Counted from the first letter of the stretch, positions 1 through 6,856 are shown. The stretch is 12,727 nucleotides of DNA from Acidobacteriota bacterium (GCA_021780055.1 JAJXZM010000323.1:1-12727), one strand, 5' to 3'. Translations and numbers: made by a program. Notes: generated by a model not told the origin, from the letters alone.

Positions 1-903
1 TTCGGCACGCGGCGGGCCCAGGGACCGGAGGCCGGCCTGCGCGCGGCCCGCGCAGCTTATCTCGGCGGATGCAACGCCACATCCAACACGGAAGCCGGCC
101 ATCTTTATGGCATCCCAGTTGCTGGAACGGCCGCCCACTCCTGGACGCAGGCCTTCGCCACCGAGCGCGAAAGCTTTGAGGCATTGCTCGAAGTCTTTCC
201 GGAAACCGGCGTGCTCCTGATCGACACTTACGATGACCTTACAGGCGCAGATACGGCGGCCTCGCTCGGCAGGAAATTCAGCGCCGTCCGGCTTGACAGT
301 GGAGACCTGCTGCAGAAGAGCCGTGAGGTTCGTTCCATCCTTGACTCGCGCGGACTCACGGACGTGAAGATTATCGCCAGCGGCGACCTGAACGAATACC
401 GGATCGAGAAGCTCGTTGAATCAGGAGCGCCCATCGATTCCTTCGGCGTGGGCACGGACCTCGCGACCTCGCGCGATGCTCCGGCGCTGAGCGTGGTCTA
501 CAAGCTGGTCGAGACCGAGCGGGACGGAAAGGTGGAATACAAAGCCAAGTTCAGTGAGGAGAAGATCTACTGCCCGGGACGCAAGCAGGTGTTCCGCTTC
601 ATGAGCCATGGAAAGTACGATCACGATGTGCTTGCGCGTTTCGAAGAGCATTTCCCGGGCGGCGAACCGCTGCTTCAACTACTGATGCGAAATGGGCGCC
701 GCGTCGGCGAGCGACGGAGTGCAGCGTCACTCCGCGAGACGGTGCAAGCCAGCGTAGCCAGGCTTCCGGAGCAGTACCACGCACTTCAAGGAGCGCCGGA
801 ATATCCCGTGAATAAGAGTGCGGCACTGCTGCAACTTCTTGAAGAAGTCCGCAACCAGTACGTGACGGCACGGAAACCAGCCGCCGCGCCACGATCGCAC
901 TGA
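1..903 (+). CDS. pncB: Nicotinate phosphoribosyltransferase, 3' part (5' end outside window)
   Basis: This enzyme makes nicotinate mononucleotide from nicotinate and PRPP in cytoplasmic NAD salvage. The frame is open from base 1 and ends at TGA 901-903, giving 300 visible residues. Homologues are usually 430-490 residues, so I infer that roughly the first third is missing. Visible family motifs are FGTRRA at the first residues, the GTAAHSW segment (visible residues 42-48, with His46 corresponding to the conserved, phosphorylated histidine of the family), LLIDTYDD, VRLDSGDL, and the GAPIDSFGVGTDLATS phosphate-binding stretch followed by VYKLVE. A TTG at 184 lies inside the conserved domain and is not the start. 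The next gene, 17 bp downstream, is a nicotinamidase homologue that would supply nicotinate, so the two are probably one operon. Identification of the family is near certain. Confidence 0.95.
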   Translation, partial: FGTRRAQGPEAGLRAARAAYLGGCNATSNTEAGHLYGIPVAGTAAHSWTQAFATERESFEALLEVFPETGVLLIDTYDDLTGADTAASLGRKFSAVRLDSGDLLQKSREVRSILDSRGLTDVKIIASGDLNEYRIEKLVESGAPIDSFGVGTDLATSRDAPALSVVYKLVETERDGKVEYKAKFSEEKIYCPGRKQVFRFMSHGKYDHDVLARFEEHFPGGEPLLQLLMRNGRRVGERRSAASLRETVQASVARLPEQYHALQGAPEYPVNKSAALLQLLEEVRNQYVTARKPAAAPRSH

Positions 904-920
904 AGCGCAGAGAGAATGCA

Positions 921-1514
921 ATGGCCTTACCTTTGGCCTTTGTTGACGTCGATACGCAGTTTGATTTCATGGACCCGGCGGGGAAACTTTACGTTCCGCA
1001 CGCGGAAGAGATTATCCCCAATCTCGTCCGTCTGATGGCGTACGCCCGCGAGCGGAATATTCCAATCATCTCCTCGGCCGACGCTCACGCGCCCGACGAT
1101 CCCGAATTCAAACTGTGGCCGCCCCATTGCGTGGCGGGCAGCGCCGGCCAGAAGCGCATCAAAGAAACTACCCTGCCCGGAGCTCTAACCATCCCGATGC
1201 ATTCCGGCCCATTCATCGCGTCTGAAGAATGGCCGCCCCAGATCATTATCGAGAAGGACGTCTACGAAACGTCGGCAAATCCGAATTTCGACCACATCCT
1301 GGAGGCCCTGGGCCCGCGACGCTATGTGCTCTTTGGCGTCGCCACCGAATATTGCGTGCGCGCGGACGTCCTGGCGCTGCGAAATCGCAACAAGCCCGTC
1401 GAGCTAGTCGTGGATGCGATCAAAGCGATCACCGAGGACGGAGGACGGAAAGCCATCGAAGAGATGACTGCAGCCGGCGCCGAACTGGTGACGACTTCAG
1501 ATGTGTGCGAGTGA
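921..1514 (+). CDS. pncA: Nicotinamidase / isochorismatase-fold cysteine hydrolase
   Basis: This is probably a nicotinamidase, hydrolysing nicotinamide to nicotinate and ammonia. The 197-residue protein has the family's catalytic triad in the expected order: Asp11 in the D-x-Q-x-D-F motif, Lys112 in IIIEKDVYET, and Cys145 in GVATEYCV. Asp54 and His56 (SADAH) and His69 (WPPHC) match the metal-site ligands of nicotinamidases, which favours this activity over other isochorismatase-fold enzymes. The start ATG is 17 bp after the pncB stop and is preceded by a weak purine-rich site (AGAGAGA). Close linkage to nicotinate phosphoribosyltransferase is the strongest functional argument, because the two steps are consecutive. 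Another amidase of the same fold is possible but less likely. Confidence 0.88.
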   Translation: MALPLAFVDVDTQFDFMDPAGKLYVPHAEEIIPNLVRLMAYARERNIPIISSADAHAPDDPEFKLWPPHCVAGSAGQKRIKETTLPGALTIPMHSGPFIASEEWPPQIIIEKDVYETSANPNFDHILEALGPRRYVLFGVATEYCVRADVLALRNRNKPVELVVDAIKAITEDGGRKAIEEMTAAGAELVTTSDVCE

Positions 1515-1632
1515 GGCTGCAAAGCAGGTGCTTTCCAGACCCCTCGGCGTAAAATAGAAACAGAAACAACCATCATTCCGAGGCCGGGCACAGCGGTCCC
1601 CTTGCACTCCACTCGGCCTGAAGGGAGTCCCG

Positions 1633-2211
1633 ATGGTCAGCGCATCCGAACTTCGCCCAGGCATGGTGATCAAAATCGAAGGCGACCCTTACTATGTGAC
1701 CGCGGCTGACTACCACATCGGCCAGGGCAAAATGCCCGGTAGCGTCCATGCCAAACTGCGGGACATGCTGAAGGGAACAACAAAAGAGTTGCGCTTCCGT
1801 CCGGAGGAACGTCTGGAAGAAACCGTGCTCGAAAAACAGGAGATGGAATTCCTTTACAGCGATGCCGACGCTGCCACCTTTATGAACCCGAAGACCTTCG
1901 ATCAGGTCTCGATCCCGCTGGAAACCATCGGACCGGGCCACGGCTTTTTGAAGAGCGAAATGACCGTTCCGGTCGAGTTTTATGAGGGCCGGCCTGTCAG
2001 CGTACTGATGCCTGAAACGGTGGAACTCGTCGTCCAGGCCACTGCCCCGCCCCTCCACCAGCAACAGGACAGCGTTTACAAATCCGCCACGCTTGAAAAC
2101 GGCATGGAAGTAATGGTGCCGCAGTTCATCGCACCCGGTGAAGTTGTGCGCATTCAGGTTGCCACTCGCAAGTATTTGGAGCGACTGAGGAAGGACACCC
2201 ACAAATATTAG
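1633..2211 (+). CDS. efp: Elongation factor P (KMPG-loop variant)
   Basis: EF-P binds ribosomes stalled on polyproline stretches and promotes peptide bond formation. The protein has 192 residues, normal for the family, with the KOW-like N-domain (GMVIKIEGDPYYV) and a typical C-terminal OB domain (ATLENGMEVMVPQFIAPGEVVRI). The tip of the domain I loop reads G-Q-G-K-M-P-G-S. Lys33 falls where the modified Lys34 of the E. coli protein lies, but the usual GG/GQ after the lysine is replaced by Met-Pro. The start at 1633 has a GGGAG ribosome site 5 nt upstream. No modification enzyme gene (EpmA, EarP or similar) is visible nearby. A TAAAAT at 1550-1555 could be a -10 box, but no convincing -35 is present. 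The stop overlaps that of the convergent permease gene. Confidence 0.95.
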   Translation: MVSASELRPGMVIKIEGDPYYVTAADYHIGQGKMPGSVHAKLRDMLKGTTKELRFRPEERLEETVLEKQEMEFLYSDADAATFMNPKTFDQVSIPLETIGPGHGFLKSEMTVPVEFYEGRPVSVLMPETVELVVQATAPPLHQQQDSVYKSATLENGMEVMVPQFIAPGEVVRIQVATRKYLERLRKDTHKY

Positions 2212-3563
2212 CGCGCAGCCGCGCCGCCCCAGCGTTTCCATGCGAAGTAGAGCGGAATACCCGCGAGGATGATCAACAACCCCAGGGCGGATTCGGTCGG
2301 CTTACTTACCAGAGTGTTGGCCACAATAGCCAGAGCGGCAATGATGAAGGCGACGGGCAGGATGGGATATCCCCACACGCGATAGGGCCGGTGCAGGTCC
2401 GGCAGGCGACGGCGCAAAATGATCACGCCGGCAATCGCCGCCGCGGAAAAAATCCACATGGCGAAAATCGCGTAGGTATAAAGCTCTTCAAACGATCCGC
2501 TGGCCGCCAGGATCGCCGACCATACTCCCAGCAAGATGAGGGCAACGGTAGGAGTCTGGAACTTCGGATGAATGCGGGCCACGATCCGGAAGAACACACC
2601 ATCCTTCGCCATCGCATAATAGACGCGCGGTGCCGTCAGGATGGTCCCATTCAGCGCTCCGAAAATCGAGCAAAGGATCAGCGCCGAAACAAACCGCGCG
2701 CCGCGCGGCCCGATCAGGAACTGCATGGCCGTTGCCGCTACGCGCTGATGCTCCGCCATCACGGGCAGCGGCAGCACGTGCAGGTAGGCTGCATTGGCAG
2801 ACAGATAAACCGCAATGATAATGGCCGTGCCAAGGAAGAAGCCAATCGGAAGAACTTTCGATGGGTTTTTCACCTCGCCCGCGGTATAAGAAAGCTGGTG
2901 CCAGCCCTGATAGGCCCACAGGACTCCAATAAGGGCCACGCCAAAGCTGCTGAGCGTAGTGTGCGGCGTGGGAAGCGGATGAAGCGCGACGGCGGGTGCA
3001 AGCGGTGGCAGAAAAATCGCGCAACCGATAATAATCACCAGGCCGCCAACTTTGGCGATGGTAAAAATAGTCTGCACCGCCGTGCCCTTTTTCACTCCCA
3101 GAATGTTGATAAAGGTGAGCACCGCAATCACCACCCCGGCCAACAATTTCTGTTCAATCGGAGTCAGGGGAATAAAACCTGCGGCGTAAATGCCGAAAGC
3201 AACACCGAGGGTGGCGGCTGAGCCGGCGTCAATCACCAGCAGCGATCCCCAGCCGTAGAGGAACGCCACCAGCTTGCCAAAGGATTCTCGCAGGTAGACA
3301 TAGATACCTCCGGCTTCCGGCATTGCCGCGCCCAGTTCCGCCAGTGACAGCGCTCCGGCCAGGGCCAGCGCCCCGCCCACTATCCAGACCATGTAAACGC
3401 TGAAGACACTGCCCACCTGCGTCGCCACGTTGTGCGGCACCAGAAAGATTCCTGAGCCGATAATAGTACCCACCACAATCGCCGTGGAACCCAGGATGCC
3501 GATCTCCCGCGGCAGCGTCTGAACTTCGGCCTTCTGGGAAACACTGTCAAGTTTTGAATCCAT
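2208..3563 (-). CDS. APC-superfamily amino acid permease (LAT-like)
   Basis: This is a 451-residue integral membrane amino acid transporter with about 12 hydrophobic segments. Signatures of the APC/LAT group are the unwound TM1 motif VVGTIIGSGIFLVP (residues 30-43), AELGAAMPEAGGIYVYLRESFG (75-96), WAYQGWHQLSYTAGEVKNP (216-234, TM6), and the cytoplasmic RRLPDLHRPYRVWGYP loop (385-400). The frame is open further upstream to 3710, but those codons encode a non-hydrophobic, basic stretch. ATG at 3563 has an AAGGACGG ribosome site and gives the normal family length. The substrate cannot be read from the sequence. The divergent dehydrogenase and the RidA plus D-serine dehydratase-like genes beyond it suggest a serine- or threonine-like substrate. 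The leader contains alternative hairpins (see findings). Confidence 0.92.
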   Translation of the reverse strand: MDSKLDSVSQKAEVQTLPREIGILGSTAIVVGTIIGSGIFLVPHNVATQVGSVFSVYMVWIVGGALALAGALSLAELGAAMPEAGGIYVYLRESFGKLVAFLYGWGSLLVIDAGSAATLGVAFGIYAAGFIPLTPIEQKLLAGVVIAVLTFINILGVKKGTAVQTIFTIAKVGGLVIIIGCAIFLPPLAPAVALHPLPTPHTTLSSFGVALIGVLWAYQGWHQLSYTAGEVKNPSKVLPIGFFLGTAIIIAVYLSANAAYLHVLPLPVMAEHQRVAATAMQFLIGPRGARFVSALILCSIFGALNGTILTAPRVYYAMAKDGVFFRIVARIHPKFQTPTVALILLGVWSAILAASGSFEELYTYAIFAMWIFSAAAIAGVIILRRRLPDLHRPYRVWGYPILPVAFIIAALAIVANTLVSKPTESALGLLIILAGIPLYFAWKRWGGAAAR

Positions 3564-3604
3564 TCGGTCCGTCCTTATCGCGCGGCGTTTACGCTCCGAC
3601 ACTG

Positions 3605-3659
3605 CAGAGGCTGTCCTAAGTTCAGCCGTTTTTAAGGGGCTGAACATTTGCCAGCCCTT
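3605..3659 (-). promoter_or_regulatory. Alternative-hairpin leader of the permease gene (attenuator-like)
   Basis: In the permease transcript four short segments alternate as GGCTG / CAGCC / GGCTG / CAGCC. They are segment 1 (3652-3659), segment 2 (3634-3644), segment 3 (3621-3627) and segment 4 (3609-3616). Segments 1-2 pair over 8 bp with one bulge, 2-3 pair over 7 perfect bp (TTCAGCC/GGCTGAA), and 3-4 pair over 5 bp. Segments 2 and 3 cannot be used in two pairs at once, so the pairings exclude each other. The segments lie about 45-95 nt upstream of the start codon. The pairings are seen directly. Function as an attenuator or translation switch is inference, and no known riboswitch class was recognised. 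Confidence 0.4.
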
Positions 3660-3718
3660 GGGCGCCCACAAAGGGCGCTTCGGCATGCCCGCCCGAATCT
3701 CTGCCCCCAACGCAAGCC

Positions 3719-3747
3719 TTTACGGCTGCTTGGCGGGCCATTATACT
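3719..3747 (+). promoter_or_regulatory. Sigma-70-type promoter of the dehydrogenase gene
   Basis: A TTTACG box (3719-3724) and a TATACT box (3742-3747) are separated by 17 bp. They match the -35/-10 consensus at four and five of six positions. The predicted transcript would start near 3754, leaving a leader of about 65 nt before the dehydrogenase ATG. The -10 overlaps a perfect TATAAT on the other strand, so both divergent genes may be read from the same melted region. Confidence 0.5.
3740..3745 (-). promoter_or_regulatory. -10 box of the permease gene, overlapping the + strand -10
   Basis: On the minus strand this is a perfect TATAAT, the only one between the two divergent genes. A good -35 is missing at 16-18 bp (best is GTGTCT, three matches), so the promoter may need an activator or may profit from the opposite promoter. 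It would place the permease start site near 3733 and include the alternating-hairpin region in the leader. Confidence 0.45.
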
Positions 3748-3819
3748 GGGAGACTGCCTCGAGACACTAGTAAACTTTTGTGTCGGGTATTCAACCATGG
3801 ATGGGGGCCACATACAGCT

Positions 3820-4581
3820 ATGAACTTTATTCCGGACCGTTTTCGCGACCAATGCGCTCTGGTGGTTGGCGGCGCGCAAGGAATCGGCAAAGGCATTGCG
3901 GTGCGTCTGGCGCGCGAAGGCGCAAGCGTAATGATTGGCGACGTTGATCAGGAAATGATGGCCCAGACGGAGCGCGAGATCGCAGCGGAGGGCGGCGCCG
4001 TCCGCACCGTCCTGTGTGACGTTCGCCGCAAACGCGACGTGCAAAGGATGGTGGCGCAAACTCTGCGCTGGCAAAAACGGATTGACGTCATGACCTACGT
4101 CGCCGGAGTCGCCAAGCTCGTTCCCTTTACCAAAAGCGACGAAAAACACTGGGACTGGACGATGGACATCAATCTGAAGGGCGCATACCTGGTTGCCCGT
4201 GAGGTGGCCCCTCACATGGTGAAGCGCCACCGCGGGAAACTGGTGTTCATGGCCTCCACCAACAGTTGGGATGCAGAGGCTGAACTCGCTCCCTACAACG
4301 CTTCCAAGGCAGGAATCTTTCTGCTGGCCAAGACTCTGGCGCGCGAACTGGGAAAATACGGCATCAATTCCAACGCCATCGGACCGGGCCTGATCCGCAC
4401 GCGCCTGACGGCGCCTATTGTGAAAGACAAGACATTCATGAGCAAGTACAAGAATCTGATTCCGGTCGGACGTCTTGGCGAACCCGCAGACGTCGCCGGG
4501 CCGGTCGCTTTTCTTGCGTCTTCAGACGCAGATTATATAAACGGAGTTTTGTTGTTTGTCGATGGTGGTCAATTGGCCTGA
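3820..4581 (+). CDS. Short-chain dehydrogenase/reductase (SDR), classical type
   Basis: This is an NAD(P)-dependent oxidoreductase of 253 residues, the typical classical-SDR length. Visible elements are the glycine motif VGGAQGIG (16-23), Asp41 at the end of strand 2 (which favours NAD(H) over NADP(H)), Asn118 in MDINLKG, catalytic Ser146, Tyr159 and Lys163 (Y-N-A-S-K), and the C-terminal INGVLLFVDGGQ signature. The usual NNAG motif reads YVAG (93-96), so its structural Asn is missing. The frame is open upstream to 3658, but ATG 3820 starts the Rossmann fold at the normal distance. Its ribosome site is poor (GGGGG 12 nt away). The substrate is unknown. Neighbours suggest a hydroxy-acid or amino-acid derivative, but the family is too broad to say. 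Confidence 0.9.
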   Translation: MNFIPDRFRDQCALVVGGAQGIGKGIAVRLAREGASVMIGDVDQEMMAQTEREIAAEGGAVRTVLCDVRRKRDVQRMVAQTLRWQKRIDVMTYVAGVAKLVPFTKSDEKHWDWTMDINLKGAYLVAREVAPHMVKRHRGKLVFMASTNSWDAEAELAPYNASKAGIFLLAKTLARELGKYGINSNAIGPGLIRTRLTAPIVKDKTFMSKYKNLIPVGRLGEPADVAGPVAFLASSDADYINGVLLFVDGGQLA

Positions 4582-4642
4582 GGGCTGTCCCTGATTCTGC
4601 AGACTTCAGCAGGATTCACATAAGGCATAGGCAAAGGCATGC

Positions 4643-4686
4643 AGCGGCGACTTTACTTCGCCACATGGCGGCATGAAGCCGCCGCT
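4643..4686. repeat. REP-like palindromic intergenic repeat
   Basis: Outer arms AGCGGCG (4643-4649) and CGCCGCT (4680-4686) pair perfectly. After one mismatch, CTT (4651-4653) pairs with AAG (4676-4678). Inside, CGCCA (4659-4663) and TGGCG (4666-4670) form a second small stem. The result is a compact, GC-rich, nested inverted repeat in the 155-bp gap between the dehydrogenase and ridA genes. Its look resembles dispersed REP or MITE-type intergenic elements. Only one copy is in this window, so the repeat nature is inferred. It could instead act as a 3'-end stem for the upstream mRNA. Confidence 0.45.
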
Positions 4687-4736
4687 ACAAACCTTCTGAA
4701 AATCCGGCGAAAGCCGTAATCTCACGAGGAGTTTCC

Positions 4737-5129
4737 ATGCGCAAAGTAATCAAGAGCAAGAAAGCACCCCGGCCCCGCGGCCCTTATTCTCCAGCCATCG
4801 TTTCGGGCGGGTTCGTATTCGTCGCCGGCCAGGCGGCCATCAATCCCAAAACGAATGAGATGGAACTGGGAAGCATCCAGTCTGAAACCCGGCGCACACT
4901 TGAAAACATCAAGGCGATTCTTGAAGCCGCAGGAAGCTCGATGGAAGATGTCGTCCGCTGTGGCGTGTTTCTTTCCGACATGAAGAATTTTGCCGCCATG
5001 AACAAGGTTTACGCGGAGTATTTTCCCAAGGACCCGCCGGCCCGCACCACCGTGGGCGTCAGCATGCCGAAGATCAAAGTTGAAATCGACTGCATCGCCC
5101 GTGTCCGTAAGTCAGGTAAACGAAAGTAG
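4737..5129 (+). CDS. RidA-family (YjgF/UK114) enamine/imine deaminase
   Basis: Rid proteins hydrolyse reactive enamine/imine intermediates such as 2-aminoacrylate, released by PLP-dependent serine/threonine dehydratases, to the keto acid and ammonia. The 130-residue protein has Tyr17 (RGPYSPA), VSGGFVFVAGQ (22-32), and PARTTVGV with Arg103, which matches the catalytic Arg105 of E. coli RidA. It also has Glu116 (VEIDCIA) at the position of the conserved Glu120. Presence of the arginine argues for an active RidA-type member. The start has a strong GAGGAG site 5 nt upstream. The stop codon overlaps the ribosome site of the next gene, a D-serine dehydratase homologue 13 nt downstream, so the two are likely co-translated and functionally linked. 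A short basic tail (RKSGKRK) follows the domain. Confidence 0.92.
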   Translation: MRKVIKSKKAPRPRGPYSPAIVSGGFVFVAGQAAINPKTNEMELGSIQSETRRTLENIKAILEAAGSSMEDVVRCGVFLSDMKNFAAMNKVYAEYFPKDPPARTTVGVSMPKIKVEIDCIARVRKSGKRK

Positions 5130-5142
5130 GGGTGATTGATCC

Positions 5143-6237
5143 ATGAACTACCAGGAACTGCCGACGCCCGCCTTGACGATTGACATGGATGTGCTGGAGC
5201 GCAACCTTGACCGGATGGCCGACTACTGCCGCCAGCACGGCATCGGCCTGCGCCCCCACACCAAGACCCACAAAACGCCGGAGGTCGCGCGCATGCAGGT
5301 GCAGCGGGGCGCCGTGGGGCTGACGGTTGCGAAGGTGGGCGAAGCGGAGGTGATGGCCGCGGCGGGACTGGATGAAATCCTGATCGCCTTTCCCATCTGG
5401 GGAGACGAAAAGCTCCGCCGCATTGCCGCCATCGCGCGCGAGCGCAACATCCTGCTCTCACTCGACAACGAAACCACCGCCCAGGGGCTCTCGCGGGCCG
5501 CAAGCGCCGCCGGGGCCACCGTCGGCGTGCTGGCGGAATTCGACGTCGGAATGCGCCGTTGCGGAGTCGAACCCGGCCCCGCAGCGCTGGAACTGGCTCG
5601 AAAAATCGAGAAAATGCCGGGCCTGAAGTTCAGGGGATTGATGCTCTATCCCGGTAATATCTGGGGCACGGAAGAGAATCGCGAGAAGATCGTGAAGGAT
5701 GTCGCCGAGCGCGTTGAGAAAGCCCTTGATCCGTTCCGCAAGGCCGGTATGGAAGTGGAAATTGTCTCCGGCGGCTCCACGCCCTCAGCTCTTTTGACGC
5801 ACAAGATTCCCGGCGTCACCGAAATCCGCCCAGGCACCTACGTCTATAACGACCTGAACACCTTTTACCAGGGCGCATGCCGTCTGGAAGACTGCGCTGC
5901 CCGCGTGGTGGCCACAGTGGTTTCAACCGCCGTGCCCGGACGCGCCATGATCGATGCCGGATCAAAGACGCTTTCCTCAGACGGCCTCGGTTCCGGACCG
6001 GCCACCGGCCACGGGATGGTGGTGGAAGCTCCAGACGCGCCACTGATTAAGCTGAACGAGGAACACGGCCACATCGACATCACCAGTTCGTCGCACAAGT
6101 TCCACGTGGGCGAGGTCGTCACGGTGGTCCCCAACCACGTCTGTACATGCGTCAATATGCACGATGAGGTGTTCCTGGTGCGCAAGGGGCAGGTTGAGGG
6201 ATCCTGGAAGGTTGCCGCTCGCGGAAAAGTCCGGTAA
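5143..6237 (+). CDS. D-serine dehydratase-like / D-threonine aldolase family enzyme (fold III PLP)
   Basis: This is a PLP enzyme with an alanine-racemase-type barrel at the N-terminus and the D-serine dehydratase-like domain at the C-terminus (364 residues, usual length). The motif LRPHTKTHK (36-44) contains the probable PLP lysine, Lys41. Other conserved parts are SGGSTPS (209-215), EIRPGTYVYND (227-237) and EHGHID (307-312). The metal motif is PNHVC, with His332 and Cys334. His-x-Cys is the zinc pair described for eukaryotic D-serine dehydratase, while structurally studied D-threonine aldolase has His-x-Asp, so I lean towards a dehydratase. The adjacent ridA gene supports this, because dehydratases release the enamine that RidA removes. 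AGGGGTGA gives a good ribosome site. Downstream, AAAAGT (6225-6230) and ACTTTT (6258-6263) could form a weak terminator stem. Confidence 0.85.
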   Translation: MNYQELPTPALTIDMDVLERNLDRMADYCRQHGIGLRPHTKTHKTPEVARMQVQRGAVGLTVAKVGEAEVMAAAGLDEILIAFPIWGDEKLRRIAAIARERNILLSLDNETTAQGLSRAASAAGATVGVLAEFDVGMRRCGVEPGPAALELARKIEKMPGLKFRGLMLYPGNIWGTEENREKIVKDVAERVEKALDPFRKAGMEVEIVSGGSTPSALLTHKIPGVTEIRPGTYVYNDLNTFYQGACRLEDCAARVVATVVSTAVPGRAMIDAGSKTLSSDGLGSGPATGHGMVVEAPDAPLIKLNEEHGHIDITSSSHKFHVGEVVTVVPNHVCTCVNMHDEVFLVRKGQVEGSWKVAARGKVR

Positions 6238-6358
6238 CAATCTGTAACGGGTCGGAAACTTTTTCTGTGCGAGTTCCGCGTACAACAGACAACCCGCACG
6301 CGCCTGCAAATTCAATTTCGCGCAATCAAATTCCGCTCACCATCCCCGGCTTGCGGGA

Positions 6359-6364
6359 TATAAT
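6359..6364 (+). promoter_or_regulatory. Perfect -10 box (TATAAT) upstream of the small winged-helix gene
   Basis: This consensus -10 lies in the gap after the PLP enzyme gene. No good -35 is seen at 16-18 bp, so activity may depend on an activator. Transcription from it would start near 6371 and give a leader of about 147 nt before the ATG at 6518. Confidence 0.4.
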
Positions 6365-6399
6365 GGAATCTTGCCACGTGTTCTTGAGTTCTGTAGCAT

Positions 6400-6473
6400 A
6401 GGGATGGGCACTTCCCTGGGCGCCGGCCGTCACATGCTGGTTAATCGGCGCCGGCGAATCTTTCAATCGAAAG
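6400..6473 (+). promoter_or_regulatory. Structured leader of the small winged-helix gene
   Basis: Three inverted repeats follow one another. AGGGA/TCCCT has arms around 6400-6404 and 6412-6417. A GC-rich 7-bp pair follows: GGCGCCG 6419-6425 with CGGCGCC 6446-6452, or in a second register CGCCGGC 6421-6427 with GCCGGCG 6450-6456. The third is CTTTC/GAAAG (6460-6464 with 6469-6473). The two registers of the central pair exclude each other. I do not recognise a known riboswitch. The folds are read by eye. Confidence 0.3.
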
Positions 6474-6517
6474 CGAAACAACGCAGGTATCTTTCCATCG
6501 TCAACAAGCGGGGCTGA

Positions 6518-6796
6518 ATGACTTCCAAGAGTAATGAAGAGAACCGTCTCGGGCCTGTCAATCCGTTTACTGTGGGCAGCGTTTTTGTTGAGGCTGCCAA
6601 GAAGCTGGAATGGATCGAAGAAGATAAGACGGAACGTCACCGGCAGTACTACATCACGCCCAAGGGGCTTGAAGAAATGACCAAACTGGGCATGAATATC
6701 GAACGCATGCTGCTCTACCGGCAGCCGCCGGCCGAGCACCATCGCCGCACCCCTGCGCAGGCCCATCACCGGCCCAGGGACCGGCGCCGGCACTGA
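6518..6796 (+). CDS. Small winged-helix-like protein with a basic His/Arg-rich tail
   Basis: This is a 92-residue cytoplasmic protein that I cannot assign to a named family. Residues 17-58 (FTVGSVFVEAAKKLEWIEEDKTERHRQYYITPKGLEEM, in parts) look like the second half of a winged-helix DNA-binding domain: a helix, a charged wing turn, then the YYITPKGLEEM strand-helix seen in PadR/MarR-type regulators. The first helices of a full domain are missing. The last 25 residues are very basic and rich in His and Arg. GC-biased third positions and a terminator right after the stop support a real gene. A longer antisense frame over the same stretch was judged a shadow. A role in DNA or RNA binding is inference. 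Confidence 0.6.
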   Translation: MTSKSNEENRLGPVNPFTVGSVFVEAAKKLEWIEEDKTERHRQYYITPKGLEEMTKLGMNIERMLLYRQPPAEHHRRTPAQAHHRPRDRRRH

Positions 6797-6824
6797 CGGA
6801 TAAGCGTCCGTAGTGATTGTCTTT
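6791..6824 (+). terminator. Rho-independent terminator
   Basis: CACT-G-ACGGA (6791-6800) pairs with TCCGT-AGTG (6807-6815), giving nine base pairs with one bulged G and a 6-nt loop. The T-rich run ATTGTCTTT follows. It overlaps the stop codon of the small winged-helix gene and separates it from the PilZ gene. Confidence 0.65.
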
Positions 6825-6856
6825 AAAAAATAGTTTCCTGCGCGGCGGTTCGAATT

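Noticed and set aside
2391..3221. 276-codon + strand frame opposite the permease
   Set aside because: It is low-complexity and charged with no motifs, and the opposite strand encodes a clear APC permease.
6225..6264. Possible terminator after the PLP enzyme (AAAAGT/ACTTTT plus CCG/CGG)
   Set aside because: The loop is about 19 nt with a bulge, most pairs are A-T, and the stem overlaps the coding end. It is too weak to list as a feature.
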